A DNA stretch of 64,000 bases, from assembly GCA_013339765.2 (NCBI GenBank), contig CM023450.1, forward strand, positions 44,559,231 to 44,623,230, in the 5' to 3' direction. Positions 40,595 through 53,597 of this stretch are shown one piece after another. Source of the DNA: Haemaphysalis longicornis (lineage: Eukaryota; Arthropoda; Arachnida; Ixodida; Ixodidae). The notes beneath the pieces are model-generated. The model was not told the DNA's origin, ran no database searches, and worked only from the letters and a program-made list of their open reading frames with translations. The position numbers were made by a program, and so were the translations under genes. The number at the start of each line of letters is the position of its first letter. Within the stretch, counting starts at the first letter, position 1.

Positions 40595-40642
40595 CTGTGA
40601 CTGGGCTAGCAGCCCAGCGTGACTGCTGCTAGCCAGTCACAG
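40595..40642. other. Near-perfect hairpin
   Basis: Arms CTGTGACTGGGCTAGCAGC (40595-40613) and GCTGCTAGCCAGTCACAG (40625-40642) pair over 18 bases with one bulged G, around an 11-base loop. A further copy of AGCGTGACTGGG follows at 40642-40653. Function unknown. Confidence 0.8.
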
Positions 40643-40699
40643 CGTGACTGGGCCCGGGAGACAGTTTCGAGGCAGCGGCAGAACCGAGACAAAGCGTGT

Positions 40700-42229
40700 T
40701 AAACCACGAAGCGAGTGTTGCACCGAAAATATAAAAATACAAAGATACCTGTATAAAAACAGTCCTATGATACTTTGGTTCCCACCAAAACTCCTCCAAT
40801 GAGACGCTACGGTCGGCCGGAGTATCAGTGATACTCCCTTGCCTTCTTAGATCGTTTTTTTATTTTTTCTAATTTTATAATTTCGTGACCCAGCCTACGT
40901 ACGCCATACAGGAAAGTGTCGTTTTCGTTATGCCGCCGAAAAAGCGATGCTTCAGTTGCTGGGAGTTTCAGGATATGCTCACAAATACGAGGGGAGGAGG
41001 AAGCGGGGGGGGGGGGGGGGGGGATTCTAACGCGAAAGCCGCCAAATGTGGGAGCTGTGGTTCGGACAGAAGCGCACGCGCAAATACGTAAATCACGTAA
41101 GCTCGCCTGCATCGGCGCGCAATTTATAGGCGGATAGACGACGTCGATGGGGAGTACTTTTCGCTTGGGTAGACCGTAGATGGGCCGAGTGAGAAACAAA
41201 AGCGCCTCGAACAAAGGCTTCCGCGAGCCTGGAAAACGGTGACCGCGGAACCGCAGCAGAAGAGCGCGGGCCCCTCTCCACGCCGGTCTTCGCTCGACGA
41301 TGCGCTGCTCGGAATCTCGCTCGACCAGTCCCCGAGCGAAAGGAGGGGAGCCCCCCTCCGGCCCCAAATCCTCCTTCCCCCTGAATCGTACCCTTGCCTG
41401 CCGCCTGGCTCGCCGGTGGCTTCGACCGGCTTCTTTCCGAACTAATAATAATAGCCAGATCGGCATCGCCCAGGTAGCCCAGCTAACACAGCCCACGCGC
41501 AACACTTTTAGAAAGCGCGGGCAAATAAAGCGTACGCTGTCTGTTGTCGCCACGCAAACGACGTAAGGCGCACTTCTCGCTGCTTTCAACGGGAGTGGTT
41601 TAACATCGGTGGTCCACAATCTAAACTTGCCTCGATGTTGATTAAACACGAGGCGGGGAAAGTGATACATGATGAGGGTACTGTGCGGTCCTCTTGCGTC
41701 TTGCATGAACACTGATCAGCCGCACTACAATATGTTAGGTAAAATTTTAATCAGTAAAAAAAAATTAATACAGGGAGAAAGGGGGAGTGTATGGAACGCG
41801 AATGGATGGATGCGCTCAGTACCCGTGAGCTATGCGTGTTAGGGCATTCAAACAGCGCAACTATAGGGCAACGGAAAGGCAAAAGCCAGAAAGTTGAGAG
41901 TGAGAGCCCGTATCGTCGCGCCTTCTCGTTGTGCTGTTAGAACGCCTAAATATACCCGCAGCGTTCCGGAGCCATGCGAAGAAGCCCCACTTGGCTGCCG
42001 CAGTCAGGATTACCATTAGAAAGACGGCCGCTTCCTGATTGCGTCGCAATACGATTGCTCTGCGGTGAAGTTGCGTTAATACGAGAGAAGCGAGACGACC
42101 GGGAAGCTGGTTAGTGTTCAGTACGACGTCCACTGCGCATAGGTGGTTTCTACTCATTACGTGCAAATTGAACCCCGTAACCCAGAACATCTGGCCTGCG
42201 ACTCTGCGCTTAGCAACGTGGCATTGTGA
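40700..42229. other. No gene supported
   Basis: A G-tract is at 41005-41023. A GC-rich stretch at 41100-41570 holds the longest frame of the window, 295 codons on the minus strand (40825-41712), and on the plus strand an overlapping Ser/Pro-rich frame containing SSLDDALLGISLDQSPSE. Neither has a recognised domain. The G-tract and strong composition bias make chance openness likely. Confidence 0.4.
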
Positions 42230-42234
42230 CTTGA

Positions 42235-42312
42235 AGCGGTGTTGCCATATGCAACATTGGTGCGATGACGGTATTGCGAAGGTCGTGGGTTCGAGACCCA
42301 CCTGGAGAGCAT
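42235..42312 (+). repeat. tRNA-like 3' half
   Basis: A perfect T-arm is present: GTGGG, loop TTCGAGA, CCCAC (42285-42301). Before it lies a stem GCGAT/ATTGC resembling an anticodon arm with a six-base loop. No A box or acceptor partner for CTGGAGAGC is visible upstream. This is a tRNA-derived SINE remnant or tRNA fragment. Confidence 0.4.
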
Positions 42313-42884
42313 GTTTCTTCCGCTTTCTGTCTATTTTTCAAACATTTCAAAAATATATCTGTTTCAAGAAGAATAAAATGACGAACCACTTTCCTGATGC
42401 CTACGTTGGCGTTCTTGACTGCTAGCGTTCCTTTCTGTAGGCGAACGCTTCGTTCCCCCTCCTTACCTTACGCTTCTTTCATTTCTCCTTCAGCTGTGGT
42501 GGTGTTTACACTTGTAGAGTACGCTGTAGAGTAGAGTTTCCCACCCTGCGCCTAACTTGGAGCAGGGTGGGAAACTAGTTAAAAACACGTACGTGAAGTG
42601 CCTATTTTTCACCAGCTCCCCACCCTGTATTTTTTCAATGGAATGAAGTTGGTTATTGCTTTGATTTTTAGAAAAGAGTTTGTCGCCCGCGGGACCGCAT
42701 CTCCTGTTACTATGAAACGTTGCTTTCTTTTTTTTTCTTTTGCTGTGGAGAGATTGTGAGGAACACAACGCCAAGAAAGTTTGTACGCACATGTATAGTG
42801 TCCTCTCTCTTTTCCCTGTTCCCCTGCCCCAACCCCCAAACTTAAGTTCTTAACAAGGGTGCACTGTAGCACACCTTCTGCACC
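42313..42884. other. No gene seen
   Basis: Contains an inverted pair GTTTCCCACCCTG and CAGGGTGGGAAAC at 42535-42574. No coding feature recognised. Confidence 0.4.
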
Positions 42885-42892
42885 TATATAAG
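42885..42892 (+). promoter_or_regulatory. TATA-like box upstream of ribozyme motif
   Basis: TATATAAG lies 24 bases before the start of the hammerhead-like motif. That is about the distance from a TATA box to its transcription start, so transcripts would begin near the motif. Confidence 0.4.
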
Positions 42893-42915
42893 AGTGCGTG
42901 CTTCTTGGTTGTACG

Positions 42916-42957
42916 TTACTCAGATGAAGATAGGTCCTCCAGTCGAAACGTCAGTAA
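42916..42957 (+). ncRNA. Hammerhead-ribozyme-like motif, degenerate
   Basis: Stem I is TTACT (42916-42920) with AGTAA (42953-42957). The core segment CAGATGA stands for the consensus CTGATGA, with one substitution. Stem II is GATAGG/CCAGTC with loop TCCT and one A-A mismatch. Then come GAAA, C, and the cleavage triplet GTC just before stem I closes. Stem III is nearly absent, as in the minimal type I hammerheads known from Penelope-like retroelements. An extra A before stem II and the core substitution suggest it is inactive. It may mark a terminal repeat of such an element. Confidence 0.4.
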
Positions 42958-43018
42958 ACCAGTGTTTTTGTACTTTTATGGATGCTCAATCATCTTCTCA
43001 ATATTTCTTCTGCTCCTC

Positions 43019-43101
43019 TCTATATATATATCATATATATATATACTATCTCTATATATATATATATATATTAATATAGATATATATATTATATATATAT
43101 G
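43019..43101. repeat. (TA)n microsatellite
   Basis: An interrupted TA-rich array of about 83 bp, with TC and TTAATATAG interruptions. Confidence 0.9.
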
Positions 43102-43643
43102 TAACGCCTCTTGCTCCCGAGTCAAGGCAAGAGGAGAAGGGGGCCTGTACTAAGCGAAGGACAAGGGCAGCCCCCGGGGAGACAAGAAAGGGGAGGTATT
43201 TCGAGAAAAAGCAGTCATTTGACGCCGAGGGAGCGGGAATGGCGACGGCGGCGAACCCTGCCCTGTCATTACGGACAAAATGGCGAGAGAGGAGGAGGCG
43301 GCCAGATCTCGCCCGCAGCGCTGCAGCTAATATTTTAGTCACATTTATTACTACTATTCCTCCCCGCCGAGTTTTCCTCCTGCTGAAATTGCAGGCCGAG
43401 CCACTTTGCCGACGCGTCACCGGTGGCACGTGGGGGCTGACGTTGGGCAAGCAGTAATGAGGTTCGAGGAGGGCTTTCGGGGGAGCGAATTTTTACAGAA
43501 TTTATCCGGTCCTTTCACAGACCCCATTGGAGGGAGGTTCGAAGGCCCCGGCATTATCGCCCCGCGTTTCGCCCATGAAGCCTCGCTTCGCCAGCTCGAA
43601 TATTTCCCATTACAGTGGGAGAAAAAAATCATGGACCATTCCA
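43102..43643. other. No gene seen
   Basis: GC-rich from 43130 to 43460 with no recognised feature. Confidence 0.4.
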
Positions 43644-44760
43644 CTCTGTGAATGTGGATGACCAGCGATGCTTTTTATCACGAGTGACACGTAATTGAAA
43701 TGAAAGACAGGAGAAAATCTAATTGTTCTTGGGCGTTGACGACGGTTATTCCTTGGACACACACATGCACGAACACACCTTATTTTGGCTATGCTGACCT
43801 TGAAAATGGTGCCCGTTGGCAACTTATCTACTCAATATGCATATCCAAGTAATAAGAGGTTTACGCTTTGTGGGAACGCAAAACCCCTAAACTCGGGGCG
43901 AGGAGGCGCTAGCGAAGCTCTCCTCCTTGGTGGGGCGAGATTGATCTTCGTGCGCCTCCATTTTCTCCTACGGGGCGACTAGGGACGCGCGCCGGAGACC
44001 ACCGGGAAACAAACCTCGGACGCGCACCACACGGTACGTAAATGCTATTCGCCCACTTTTTGCCGTTCTTGCATTGGCCGTTGTTCCCTACAAGCGTGGG
44101 TCACGGCACCCACCGGGTTGATTTGCGCCGGCCTTGATTGCGTCAGTGCGTTATCTAGGATGTCCGGTGAGTCTCCGGGCATATTCCACGCATTTGGTGG
44201 GTTGCCCGCGTACGCGCTGTGACGGCTCGCGCCGTCTAAAGTCAGCGGATGAGCGCCGATGCCGCGCGGTCGAGCCCAGAGGCTTGAATGTGTAGCGGTC
44301 ACTGTGAGCCCCCTTCCCCTATATACCTCAGCGAGCGTCGCGCGTCGGCGCAAACGCCGGCGGACGCTAACTGCCGCCCTATGCAGGGTCGGGCAGACAC
44401 TGGCGGGTGCCCCAGGGAGGTGCGTACTGCAGTGCAGTGTTTGTATCGTGGTCGTCCGCGTAATAAGCCTGTACTATGAAAGTTATCGCTTCCCTTTGGA
44501 GTGACTGAAGACGTCGACGTACTCGGGCGGCAAGAGCCGTGGCTCGCTTGAACCCGTCGTGGGCAGTCTCTCGCCGCAGTTCGGTGCTGCGCGAGACCAG
44601 TGAGGATAACGACGGCGCGTTATCCTATTCCTTAATGCCACAGATTTAAGTATAAATCATATTTTGAACGGGGAGCGACTTCTGGTGGTAACCGCGGGAC
44701 GTTTGTTTCCTAACGTCTCGCGCTTGACAGACACGCGAAACCTCGGGAGTTTTTGTAAAA
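43644..44760 (+). repeat. Composite dispersed repeat, copy 2
   Basis: Blocks found in the same order as at 23596-24262: CACTCTGTGAATGTGGATG at 43644, CTTGAAAATGGTGCCCGTTG near 43799 with ATGCATAT, then after a long insert GGTGGTAACCGCGGGACGTT and GACACGCGAAACCTCGGGAG near 44685-44750. The ~780 bp between the second and third blocks is absent from the corresponding part of copy 1. Confidence 0.5.
43869..44642 (+). mobile_element. Insert with solo-LTR-like layout
   Basis: Begins TGTGGGAACG and ends AATGCCACA, giving TG...CA ends. Inside are a TATATA box near 44320 and an AATAAG signal at 44461, in the order expected of U3 and R in an LTR. No target duplication is seen (CGCTT before, GATTT after), so the boundaries and LTR nature are tentative. 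Confidence 0.28.
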
Positions 44761-45840
44761 CCCTATCCCTACAAGCTTCGCTTCAAATTTCTCGTTATGT
44801 AATAGAACGTATACGGCTTGAAGCATTTCGTTGCGTTCTTTTTTTGGTAAACTGGTGCGGCGGCCTATTGGCTCAGCCGATATTTGGGGACGCCCGCCAC
44901 GGATCTACCGCAGTGGCTTTTCGCCCTGACAACCAACGCACACCGGGGTGGCGGGAAAAAAAGGGGCTTGTCTTCCCCGCGGAAGCGCCTTGTGTATGCA
45001 TGCGGTGTTTTGTCCTGTCAACAGTTTCCTCTTAGGCACGTGCATATACCGCGAGTAAAATATGCACATCGCAGGTATGTCTTTGACGGGTGGAATGGCT
45101 TGCTTTTTGGCAAGAAGTTAGTTAGTTGAAGCTTTTAATTGAAAGGAAGGCCATAGCCAATGAGGGTTTTTTTTCTGTTCAAATTTTTATTTCATACATA
45201 ATCACTTAACGAACAGTTACCGATATGACACAGGTACCTGTACTGCCATAGAAAGTGGAGGGAGAGGAGAACGGGTGAAACCGGATTCCTATATCGGAGA
45301 TGCAGCTATTTGTGTCGAATGTGCTTCGTTGTAAAATGTGGTTCGGCCCACCCGGATAGGATAAAAGTTTATTTAGTAGTCTCTAACAAATCCCCCTTAC
45401 CCTGGCGTTATGTTTTGACGATCCGCAAGCGTAATAACGTTTGTCAAAGTGGTGTCTAGTCTTAGGTGTTAAAAAAAGATCGCTTATCTCTCGCAAAAAA
45501 TAAGATATCGGGTATAGAACATTGAATGTCGTAAAACCAAGGTGAACGCAAGTGGCAGTTCTCCAGCGGGGTGGCACCGCTTGGTTAGTCTTGCTCATCC
45601 TATTTTTTTTAATTTGTTCTATTTGTGTAAGCTAGCTTAGCCACAAATCCGGAGTCAACACGTTGTTCAGGTTGACGAGAGCGACGTTGAGCATCGACAG
45701 CAGTCGAAGTACTTAGCCTGTCCGTTCCCCGAAGCTACTGCGATAAAGGAGGTAGAGGGGACACGCTGCACGCATGCAAAAGAAGAGACGACGTAAACCG
45801 GAAACCGGCCTGCAAAAACGCTAACCTCCGCTCCATATTA
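44761..45840. other. No gene seen
   Basis: Mixed sequence without a recognised feature. A minus-strand AATAAACTTTTATCC at 45362-45376 might be a decayed polyadenylation region. Confidence 0.4.
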
Positions 45841-46023
45841 GGCAGTTTTAGCATATCGTTACCGTGTTTGCGTTACCGTTTACCGTGTTACCGGAAGCCG
45901 CTGGCGACGGTGAAGCCTGTGCCGGTAAGTTACCGTTCGCGGTAACTCTCGCGCTGCGCAGTCGACTCCCGCAAACACGGTAAACGGTAACGTAAACACG
46001 GTAACGTTATGCTAAAACTCTCT
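45841..46023. mobile_element. TTACCGT foldback element, left
   Basis: About 180 bp with long terminal inverted repeats. The left arm is GCAGTTTTAGCATATCGTTA then CCGTGTTTGCGTTACCGTTT. The right arm is its near-complement, ending GTTATGCTAAAACTCTC. Arms of about 44 bp are rich in GTTACCGT. No coding capacity; superfamily uncertain. Confidence 0.75.
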
Positions 46024-46026
46024 ATT

Positions 46027-46290
46027 AGAGTTTTAGCAGCCCGTCTGTTACCGTCTGTCCGTCTGTCTGTCGTTACCGTGTTGACTGGGACCCGACTGCG
46101 CCTGCGCGCGCGGAAGGGCGAGGAGGAAGGGCGTGGAGGCGCACCCCACTGTGACGAATGCGCGGACATGGCGAAGGCCGGCCCGCGGAACTAATCCCCC
46201 TACCGCGACGAATGCACAAGTGCCCAGACGGGTCCCGGTCAACACGGTACCTACGTACACAGCGGAACAGACGGACTGCTAAAACTCTCT
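46027..46290. mobile_element. TTACCGT foldback element, right
   Basis: About 264 bp directly abutting the previous element. The left arm starts AGAGTTTTAGCAGCCCGTCT and reaches GTGTTGACTGGGACCCG. The right arm, reverse complemented, starts AGAGTTTTAGCAGTCCGTCT and reaches GTGTTGACCGGGACCCG. The outermost AGTTTTAGC is shared with the left element, so the two belong to one family with different interiors. Confidence 0.75.
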
Positions 46291-48987
46291 ATTGCTGTAT
46301 TGTCGCCCTCTGTGCAGATCATGTACAGTTACCGCGCTCTCCATTGGCGCATACCGCAGCTATCGTGCCTGGAATGGTGAGTTACCCAGCTGCTTCAGGT
46401 AGTTCAGAAGTAGTCGCAGTGCTGCATAGAGAGGCTACGGCGAGGCGAAGAGCGGTAGCAGACGACGCGCCTGGAACTGTATATCGCTGGCCGTGCCACA
46501 CACCAACACCCCGCGGAGGTTACCCAGCAGCGGTCTTTCTTGGTCGCACGGCACTCTTTCACGCTGTGACCTTAACTGACAGGCCTTACGCCAACAGGCG
46601 CGATATTGCGAGATGGGGCACCTTGCGTTCTTGCTATATAAGGAGACAGTCAACGGCAGTGGAGCCATCAGACCCCACGGTTCTGAACGAAATGCTCAAG
46701 AGACGCGACCCCGGAACGAGCGGCTGCCAGTACGACGGGGGACTACTCACCGGCAGTGATGTCCGATAAGATAAAGCCGGGGAAGGGGGCTGCCACAGTC
46801 AGAGTAAACAATAAAGGCGGCCAACGAAGGCCAAAATTTATTTATATATTGGTGAATGTAACTGCGACAGCCACCGTGCACGAACCTGTTCCAGCTCTTC
46901 AATGCCGTATTAAATAAACGCCGCCATCTCAAGAAGAGAGGGTGCATGCCCGCGCGTCGCGGTGTCGTTGGTGTTTCTAGCACGCGACCCTCCAGCAGCG
47001 CTATTCTGGCCGGCGCGCCGCAACACGTCACGCCTGTCGGCTTATGCTGTCACGGCGACGGGTCTCCCAGGCAGGGAACGGAAAGAACGAAACCTGCCTC
47101 CAGGACGCACAAGGCCCCCTCGCGAGAAGCGCATGCACTTATGCGGGGGTCGGGGGAAGAAGCCTGTGCAGGCGCCATTTCCCTCGAGGACAACAAGCGC
47201 GTTTGCATAATGCCGCCCGAGCTGCGACAAAACGCCCCGGCGCCGGCACACCGGAGAGCCGGCCCCGAAAAAGTAACAAAAATCAAAGGATGAACGCACG
47301 GTAGAAGACACGCCAAGGAACAGGACAGGCCCTGCGGTTCCGCGGTCACGTTTTTAGAGGACGCGCAAGGACGTGGCGCTTGTTGCTACTGCGTGACATG
47401 GATGTCCGACCGCTCTGCGTGTTCCGCTCGGCTCAGCTCTGACGTCCTGCTCGAATAGGCATCGGGGGGCGCCCGTTCTGCGCTGCAGAAGCATGGGTGC
47501 CCCTAATCGGACGTGGCATTCGGCACAGGAATGCGACTGGAGACATGCAGGGCCGCCGGCGCCAGACGTCGCCGAAGTGTCAGGCTCGCTTGGGTGCCTT
47601 GAGGGCTGCGCACGCGACGAGGCACTCTGGGGCCCGCTAAGGCCCTCGGCGCGTTAAGACTCCGAAATACCGAAATTTGCGAACGCTCGTTCGGAAATGA
47701 AAGTTTTGATCCCAGTGTCAATTATGGAGCTCGCGCAGGCGCTCTAGACACGTCTTCAAGATCCGTATTGTTAAGCCTAAACGAAGGTTACAGTTAGGTC
47801 CTTTCCTGTGCTAGGCGCAGTTATGGGGTCTCACCGGTCAGCACGTTTGTCGGCAATGTCTTTACTATTCCTCGCTAAGACCTAGCCTTTACCCCCCCCC
47901 CCCCCCCCCCCTTGCACTCCGCTTTTTAACAGAAGAGCTGTTTGAACTTTTAGTTCCGCCGTATAGCGTTACCAGAAGAAAAAATACCAAGACAAAAAAT
48001 AGAGCGCACGTGAGCGTGGGCCTCGCGAGGAGCGTCGGCGTCGACCAGGCTTGCGCGTGGACTTGCGCCACGTGAGGAGCTCTAAAAAACAAGAAAAATA
48101 CCGAGTGCACATGAGCGTGCGTACCGTGAGGAGCGCCCGGCGTCGGCCAGCTCGACCTTCGAGAACACTCTGCCCAGCGTTCGTGGAGTGATCTCTTGCG
48201 TGCTGTACTCCTCGCCGGTTCACGTGCGTTCACGCCTGAAATGGGGAGCTCAGACGCAGAGTTCGCGCCACAGACGCCGAGTTCGCGAAGCCGGTTGCCG
48301 CCGGAACGCGTGCCAACGCGGTCCACTTTGGGAGAGATGAGAAAGGCTGCGGACAAAACGATGCGTGCCTGCCAGTCATGGAGAACTTTCAGCGACAGGT
48401 TCGGAAATCCATGCGAGGTGCAACAGCCGCGTCTACGAAGGAGGGAGAGGGGCCGCCTGCTATGCCTGTTTTTCCAGCCTCGCACCACTAGCGAAAGGTG
48501 CGCCAATTTATTCGGCCATAAAATTATAATTTGTTACTAGCACCAAAACTACCAATTTGAGCAAACAAGGAAATACCAAAGTTCGAACGAAAATGTGGGA
48601 TCCACACGTCGAAAATGCATACGCATACGCTAGGAGGGCGACGTGCTGCGGTTTAAATTATCCATGTGTGGGTCTGTAACGTGCGCCTATACAACTCAGA
48701 CGCACAATTATTTTTGTACTCCTCCTGTGCAAAACAAGAACTGAAAAGGCCTCAGCGTATGGTTTTAAGGGCAGAACACTTTAGGGTCCCTACTTGTCGT
48801 CGTAGCTCGTTCGCTGACACGCTGTCTATAGCCAACGCCGCAATCAGGCAGCGTAGCGACGTTACGGATACAAGCAGAGCCCCACAGCGTAGCGGCGTAA
48901 CGGACCCAAACAGAGGCTTCACGAGCAAGCGGTTTATAGATTCATAACCGTTCTAAACTCCTGAACCGCTGGCGTTTACCATAAAAA
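46291..48987. other. No gene supported
   Basis: GC-rich in parts (46930-47360 and 48000-48500). A C20 tract is at 47892-47911. An approximate 110-bp direct repeat (AAAATACC... GTGAGCGTG... GAGGAGCG) occurs at about 47980 and 48090. A 203-codon plus-strand frame (46158-46769) lacks any recognised domain. Confidence 0.4.
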
Positions 48988-49441
48988 TCCCCGTTGTTTA
49001 GCGCAATTAGAAAACTGCAGGTACATGTGAGGCGAAATCTGTGTAAATAACCGGCAGCCCCCGCGTCTATTTAGTAAGGAAAGCCCGTTGGGTTGGTTTT
49101 TACGATAGTAAGCGGAAAGGGTGGCCGCCAAAAACGACGCGTTCCAGACTGCGCAGTAAGGCTCCGGGACGTGCAAAATGAAAGCAAGGACAAAAAGTAC
49201 ACAACTTCCGCTCGTGCTGTTCCAGGCAGAGAGCGCGCTTGCACTGCGGAGGCGGTAAATTTTAATTGCATTGGACAAAACCTCTGTTCAATTCATCAAG
49301 AGAGGGGTGAGACAGGAAGGGGAAGAACGTGAGGGGCGGTAGCGATGAGCGGATAGCGGCACCACAGCCCCTCTGACGGATGAATCACTGCTCTGCACTT
49401 CCGACCGCTTTCACGCTGAGTTGAACCGGTTTAATTTTTTA
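48988..49441 (-). repeat. Dispersed repeat family X, minus-strand copy
   Basis: Reverse-complement relative of 19261-19621. On the minus strand it begins AAACCGGTTCAACTCAGCG, has GTGAAAGCGGTCGGAAGTG, the NAIKIYRLRSA-coding phrase, and ends GCGCTAAACAACGGGGA. It is longer than the other copy because of extra sequence near 49300-49370. No superfamily assigned. Confidence 0.6.
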
Positions 49442-51640
<2,199 letters not shown>

Positions 51641-51665
51641 TTCTTGGGCAAGTTGGTGTGGCGAT

Positions 51666-51815
51666 CTTGATGAATTCATAGCGCAAAAAGGACGAGGACA
51701 GAGAGAGAACACACAACACAGCGCTAACTTCCAACTCAGTTGGAAGTTGGAAGTTAGCGCTGTGTTGTGTGTTCTCTCTCTGTCCTCGTCCTTTTTGCGC
51801 TATGAATTCATCAAG
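51666..51815. repeat. Perfect palindrome, 71-bp arms
   Basis: Left arm 51666-51736 and right arm 51745-51815 are exact reverse complements, with an 8-base spacer. The arms contain GCGCAAAAAGGACGAGGACA and ACACAACACAGCGCTAACTT. The right-arm reading CCTTTTTGCGCTATGAATTC recalls terminal regions of tick retroelements, but this is memory, not a search. It sits between a minus-strand LINE tail and a plus-strand LINE fragment. It may be a foldback element, an inverted duplication, or an assembly artefact. Confidence 0.9.
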
Positions 51816-51889
51816 AACATTGGGAACCTCTAAAGAGGCAAACTAGAAAGCAGGAAAAAGAACTTTTATGACAACAATAAAGGTTGCGC

Positions 51890-52240
51890 GCAGCTCTTTG
51901 AGGCTCAGCTCTGGCTGGCTTCTTGAGAACTAGAACTTATATGAGCAAATATTCGCCCCATTATGAGACATGTGTGGGCTGTGGCAGAAATGAAGAAACA
52001 ATCAACCATGCAGTAATAGAATGCTAAATTATTCAGCCAGCTAGAACTGGGGGGAAAGTCCTACGACCTGAGACACTGGGTATCGCGTTAACGGGTCAGC
52101 AGTGGATACTACTAAACAGCAACCAGAGTGCTGGTGGAAAAAAAGCAATAAAGGCGTCGATAAAGGGTCACACAGCCAGAGATAATGGCATGGCGGAATA
52201 AGAGAGAAATAAGAATTGTAGGCTAGCTAAATTTAATTAA
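51890..52240 (+). pseudogene. LINE C-terminal relic (zinc-binding segment)
   Basis: A plus-strand translation around 51925-52024 gives YMSKYSPHYETCVGCGRNEE then TINHAVIEC, a C-X2-C-X8-H-X4-C zinc-binding pattern. In RNase H-bearing non-LTR retrotransposons this lies between the RNase H domain and the C-terminus; the 62 kb copy has the equivalent C-X2-C-X7-H-X4-C. A stop codon follows the last cysteine immediately (52025-52027), although similar-looking sequence continues, and frames shift upstream. The fragment is a 5'-truncated, inactive copy beginning just after the palindrome. Confidence 0.6.
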
Positions 52241-52489
52241 ATGAATAACATAGGCGAGATGGCTCATGCCGTCCACCCGATTCGAAGGGGAAGTCATTAA
52301 TCATCATCATCATCAGCAGCAGCAGCGCTTCACAGCAGCCGCCCTCTCGGACCTGCAGAGCTCGACGAATGGACGGCGGATCGCTACTCTGGCGCCATCT
52401 CAGACCTACCCGAACGGTGTCTCGTTTATTGTGAACAAACTTTCTGTGGCGCTTGAAGCGCCTGCCATGTGTCAGAAGAAATCAGGACC

Positions 52490-52660
52490 ACGAACTCTAG
52501 ACCCTGCCCATGCAGTGCATGATAATTTGGTCGACGGCCAGATTATCTTGGTCGACCGAGCGGCGAGCGCCAGGAGTGCCCATATACTTCAGGACTAGGA
52601 AGCCACCCCACAATTTAGTTTTGCTCATTAAAGTTTCTCCTTCTTCTTCCCTTGGTCGCT
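52490..52660 (+). pseudogene. LINE extreme C-terminus and 3' UTR
   Basis: The plus-strand frame reads NLVDGQIILVDRAASARSAH then ILQD and stops at 52597-52599. I recognise the LVDRA-like phrase as the usual last few codons of a tick non-LTR retrotransposon. Then come CAATTTAGTTTTGCTC and ATTAAAGTTTCTCC with a pyrimidine-rich tail, a variant polyadenylation signal. This is a short, 5'-truncated copy; it may be a different subfamily from the one at 62 kb. Confidence 0.45.
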
Positions 52661-53593
52661 ACTCCCATCCTCCGTTTTTCCTCATCGCGTTCTCATCGCT
52701 ATCACCGCCATTCATTACCTTTAGCTCTTCGCGTCCTCTCTATTTCAGCTATACCCATATTGTCCCACACTCAACACTCATCATTGTAGTCACCCACCAT
52801 CTGGCGTAGCAAGCCTTGTCACTTGCAGGGCTGACCTCACCAGTTCACATTAGAGCGTCCCCCCCTCCCCCTCCCCAGCTTTCCGTTCGTTCGGTCCTGC
52901 TAGCTCTAGCGCTACTTTACCGCCTTCTACGGATTTTTACCTTATATTTGTCTTAAGCACTACGTAGCCTTTGGCGCCTTGACGCGTTGTTTCAAGCAGA
53001 GAACCTATGCTCAAAGTAAGCCTTTTCTTGGCGTTACCAATCCGAAAAGCGAGCTCTCCATGGCCTACCTTAACCGTTCTTTTTAATGACCAAGTGTAGG
53101 CGAACGATTCGTCCCCCTCCCATATCTTGCGTTTCCTTGTGTATTTTGTTTTAGTGTTAGTGCTCTGTTTATATTTCGGACCTCCGTTTCCACTTACGTC
53201 GAGCTGGCGAACGTGCTCCCACAGGTCGTCTCGTTGCTCGCCGTCCCGTGTGCCGTGTTTATAAGTCATATGACGAATCGAGCGGCGCCAAGACATCCTA
53301 CACCGGCAACTCAAGTGGTCTGGCTCCGGGGCGCGAGATGGACTGTGTCCAGGCAGTCGAGCGTTTGGGCGTCAGCGAGTGTGCGTGTGTGGTGAGAGAC
53401 CTGAGCGGATCGCGAGAAAGCGTATGTGAGCGAAAAGAACGGCGCCGCCCAGGCGCATTTGTCAGTTTTGTACGAACCCAAGACAAAAATTAAACTTTGT
53501 TTTTGCCTTCTCCTATAAATCGAACGGAGGCTATTATTCGACCGGCCGTCTTCAAGCAAAAAAACGACCTGAGCGAAAGTTAATTCAAGAAAG
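52661..53593. other. No gene seen
   Basis: Pyrimidine-rich, then mixed sequence between the LINE 3' end and the TTAA-flanked element. No gene, repeat or RNA feature recognised. Confidence 0.4.
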
Positions 53594-53597
53594 TTAA

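Noticed and set aside
41192..41445. Plus-strand Ser/Pro-rich frame containing SSLDDALLGISLDQSPSE that could be an exon
   Set aside because: Looks protein-like, but there is no ATG, no convincing splice signals, and it overlaps the minus-strand 295-codon frame. Not enough to call.
40825..41712. 295-codon minus-strand open frame, the longest in the window
   Set aside because: It lies in GC-rich sequence with a G-tract (giving a proline run) and has overlapping open frames on the other strand. No recognisable domain.
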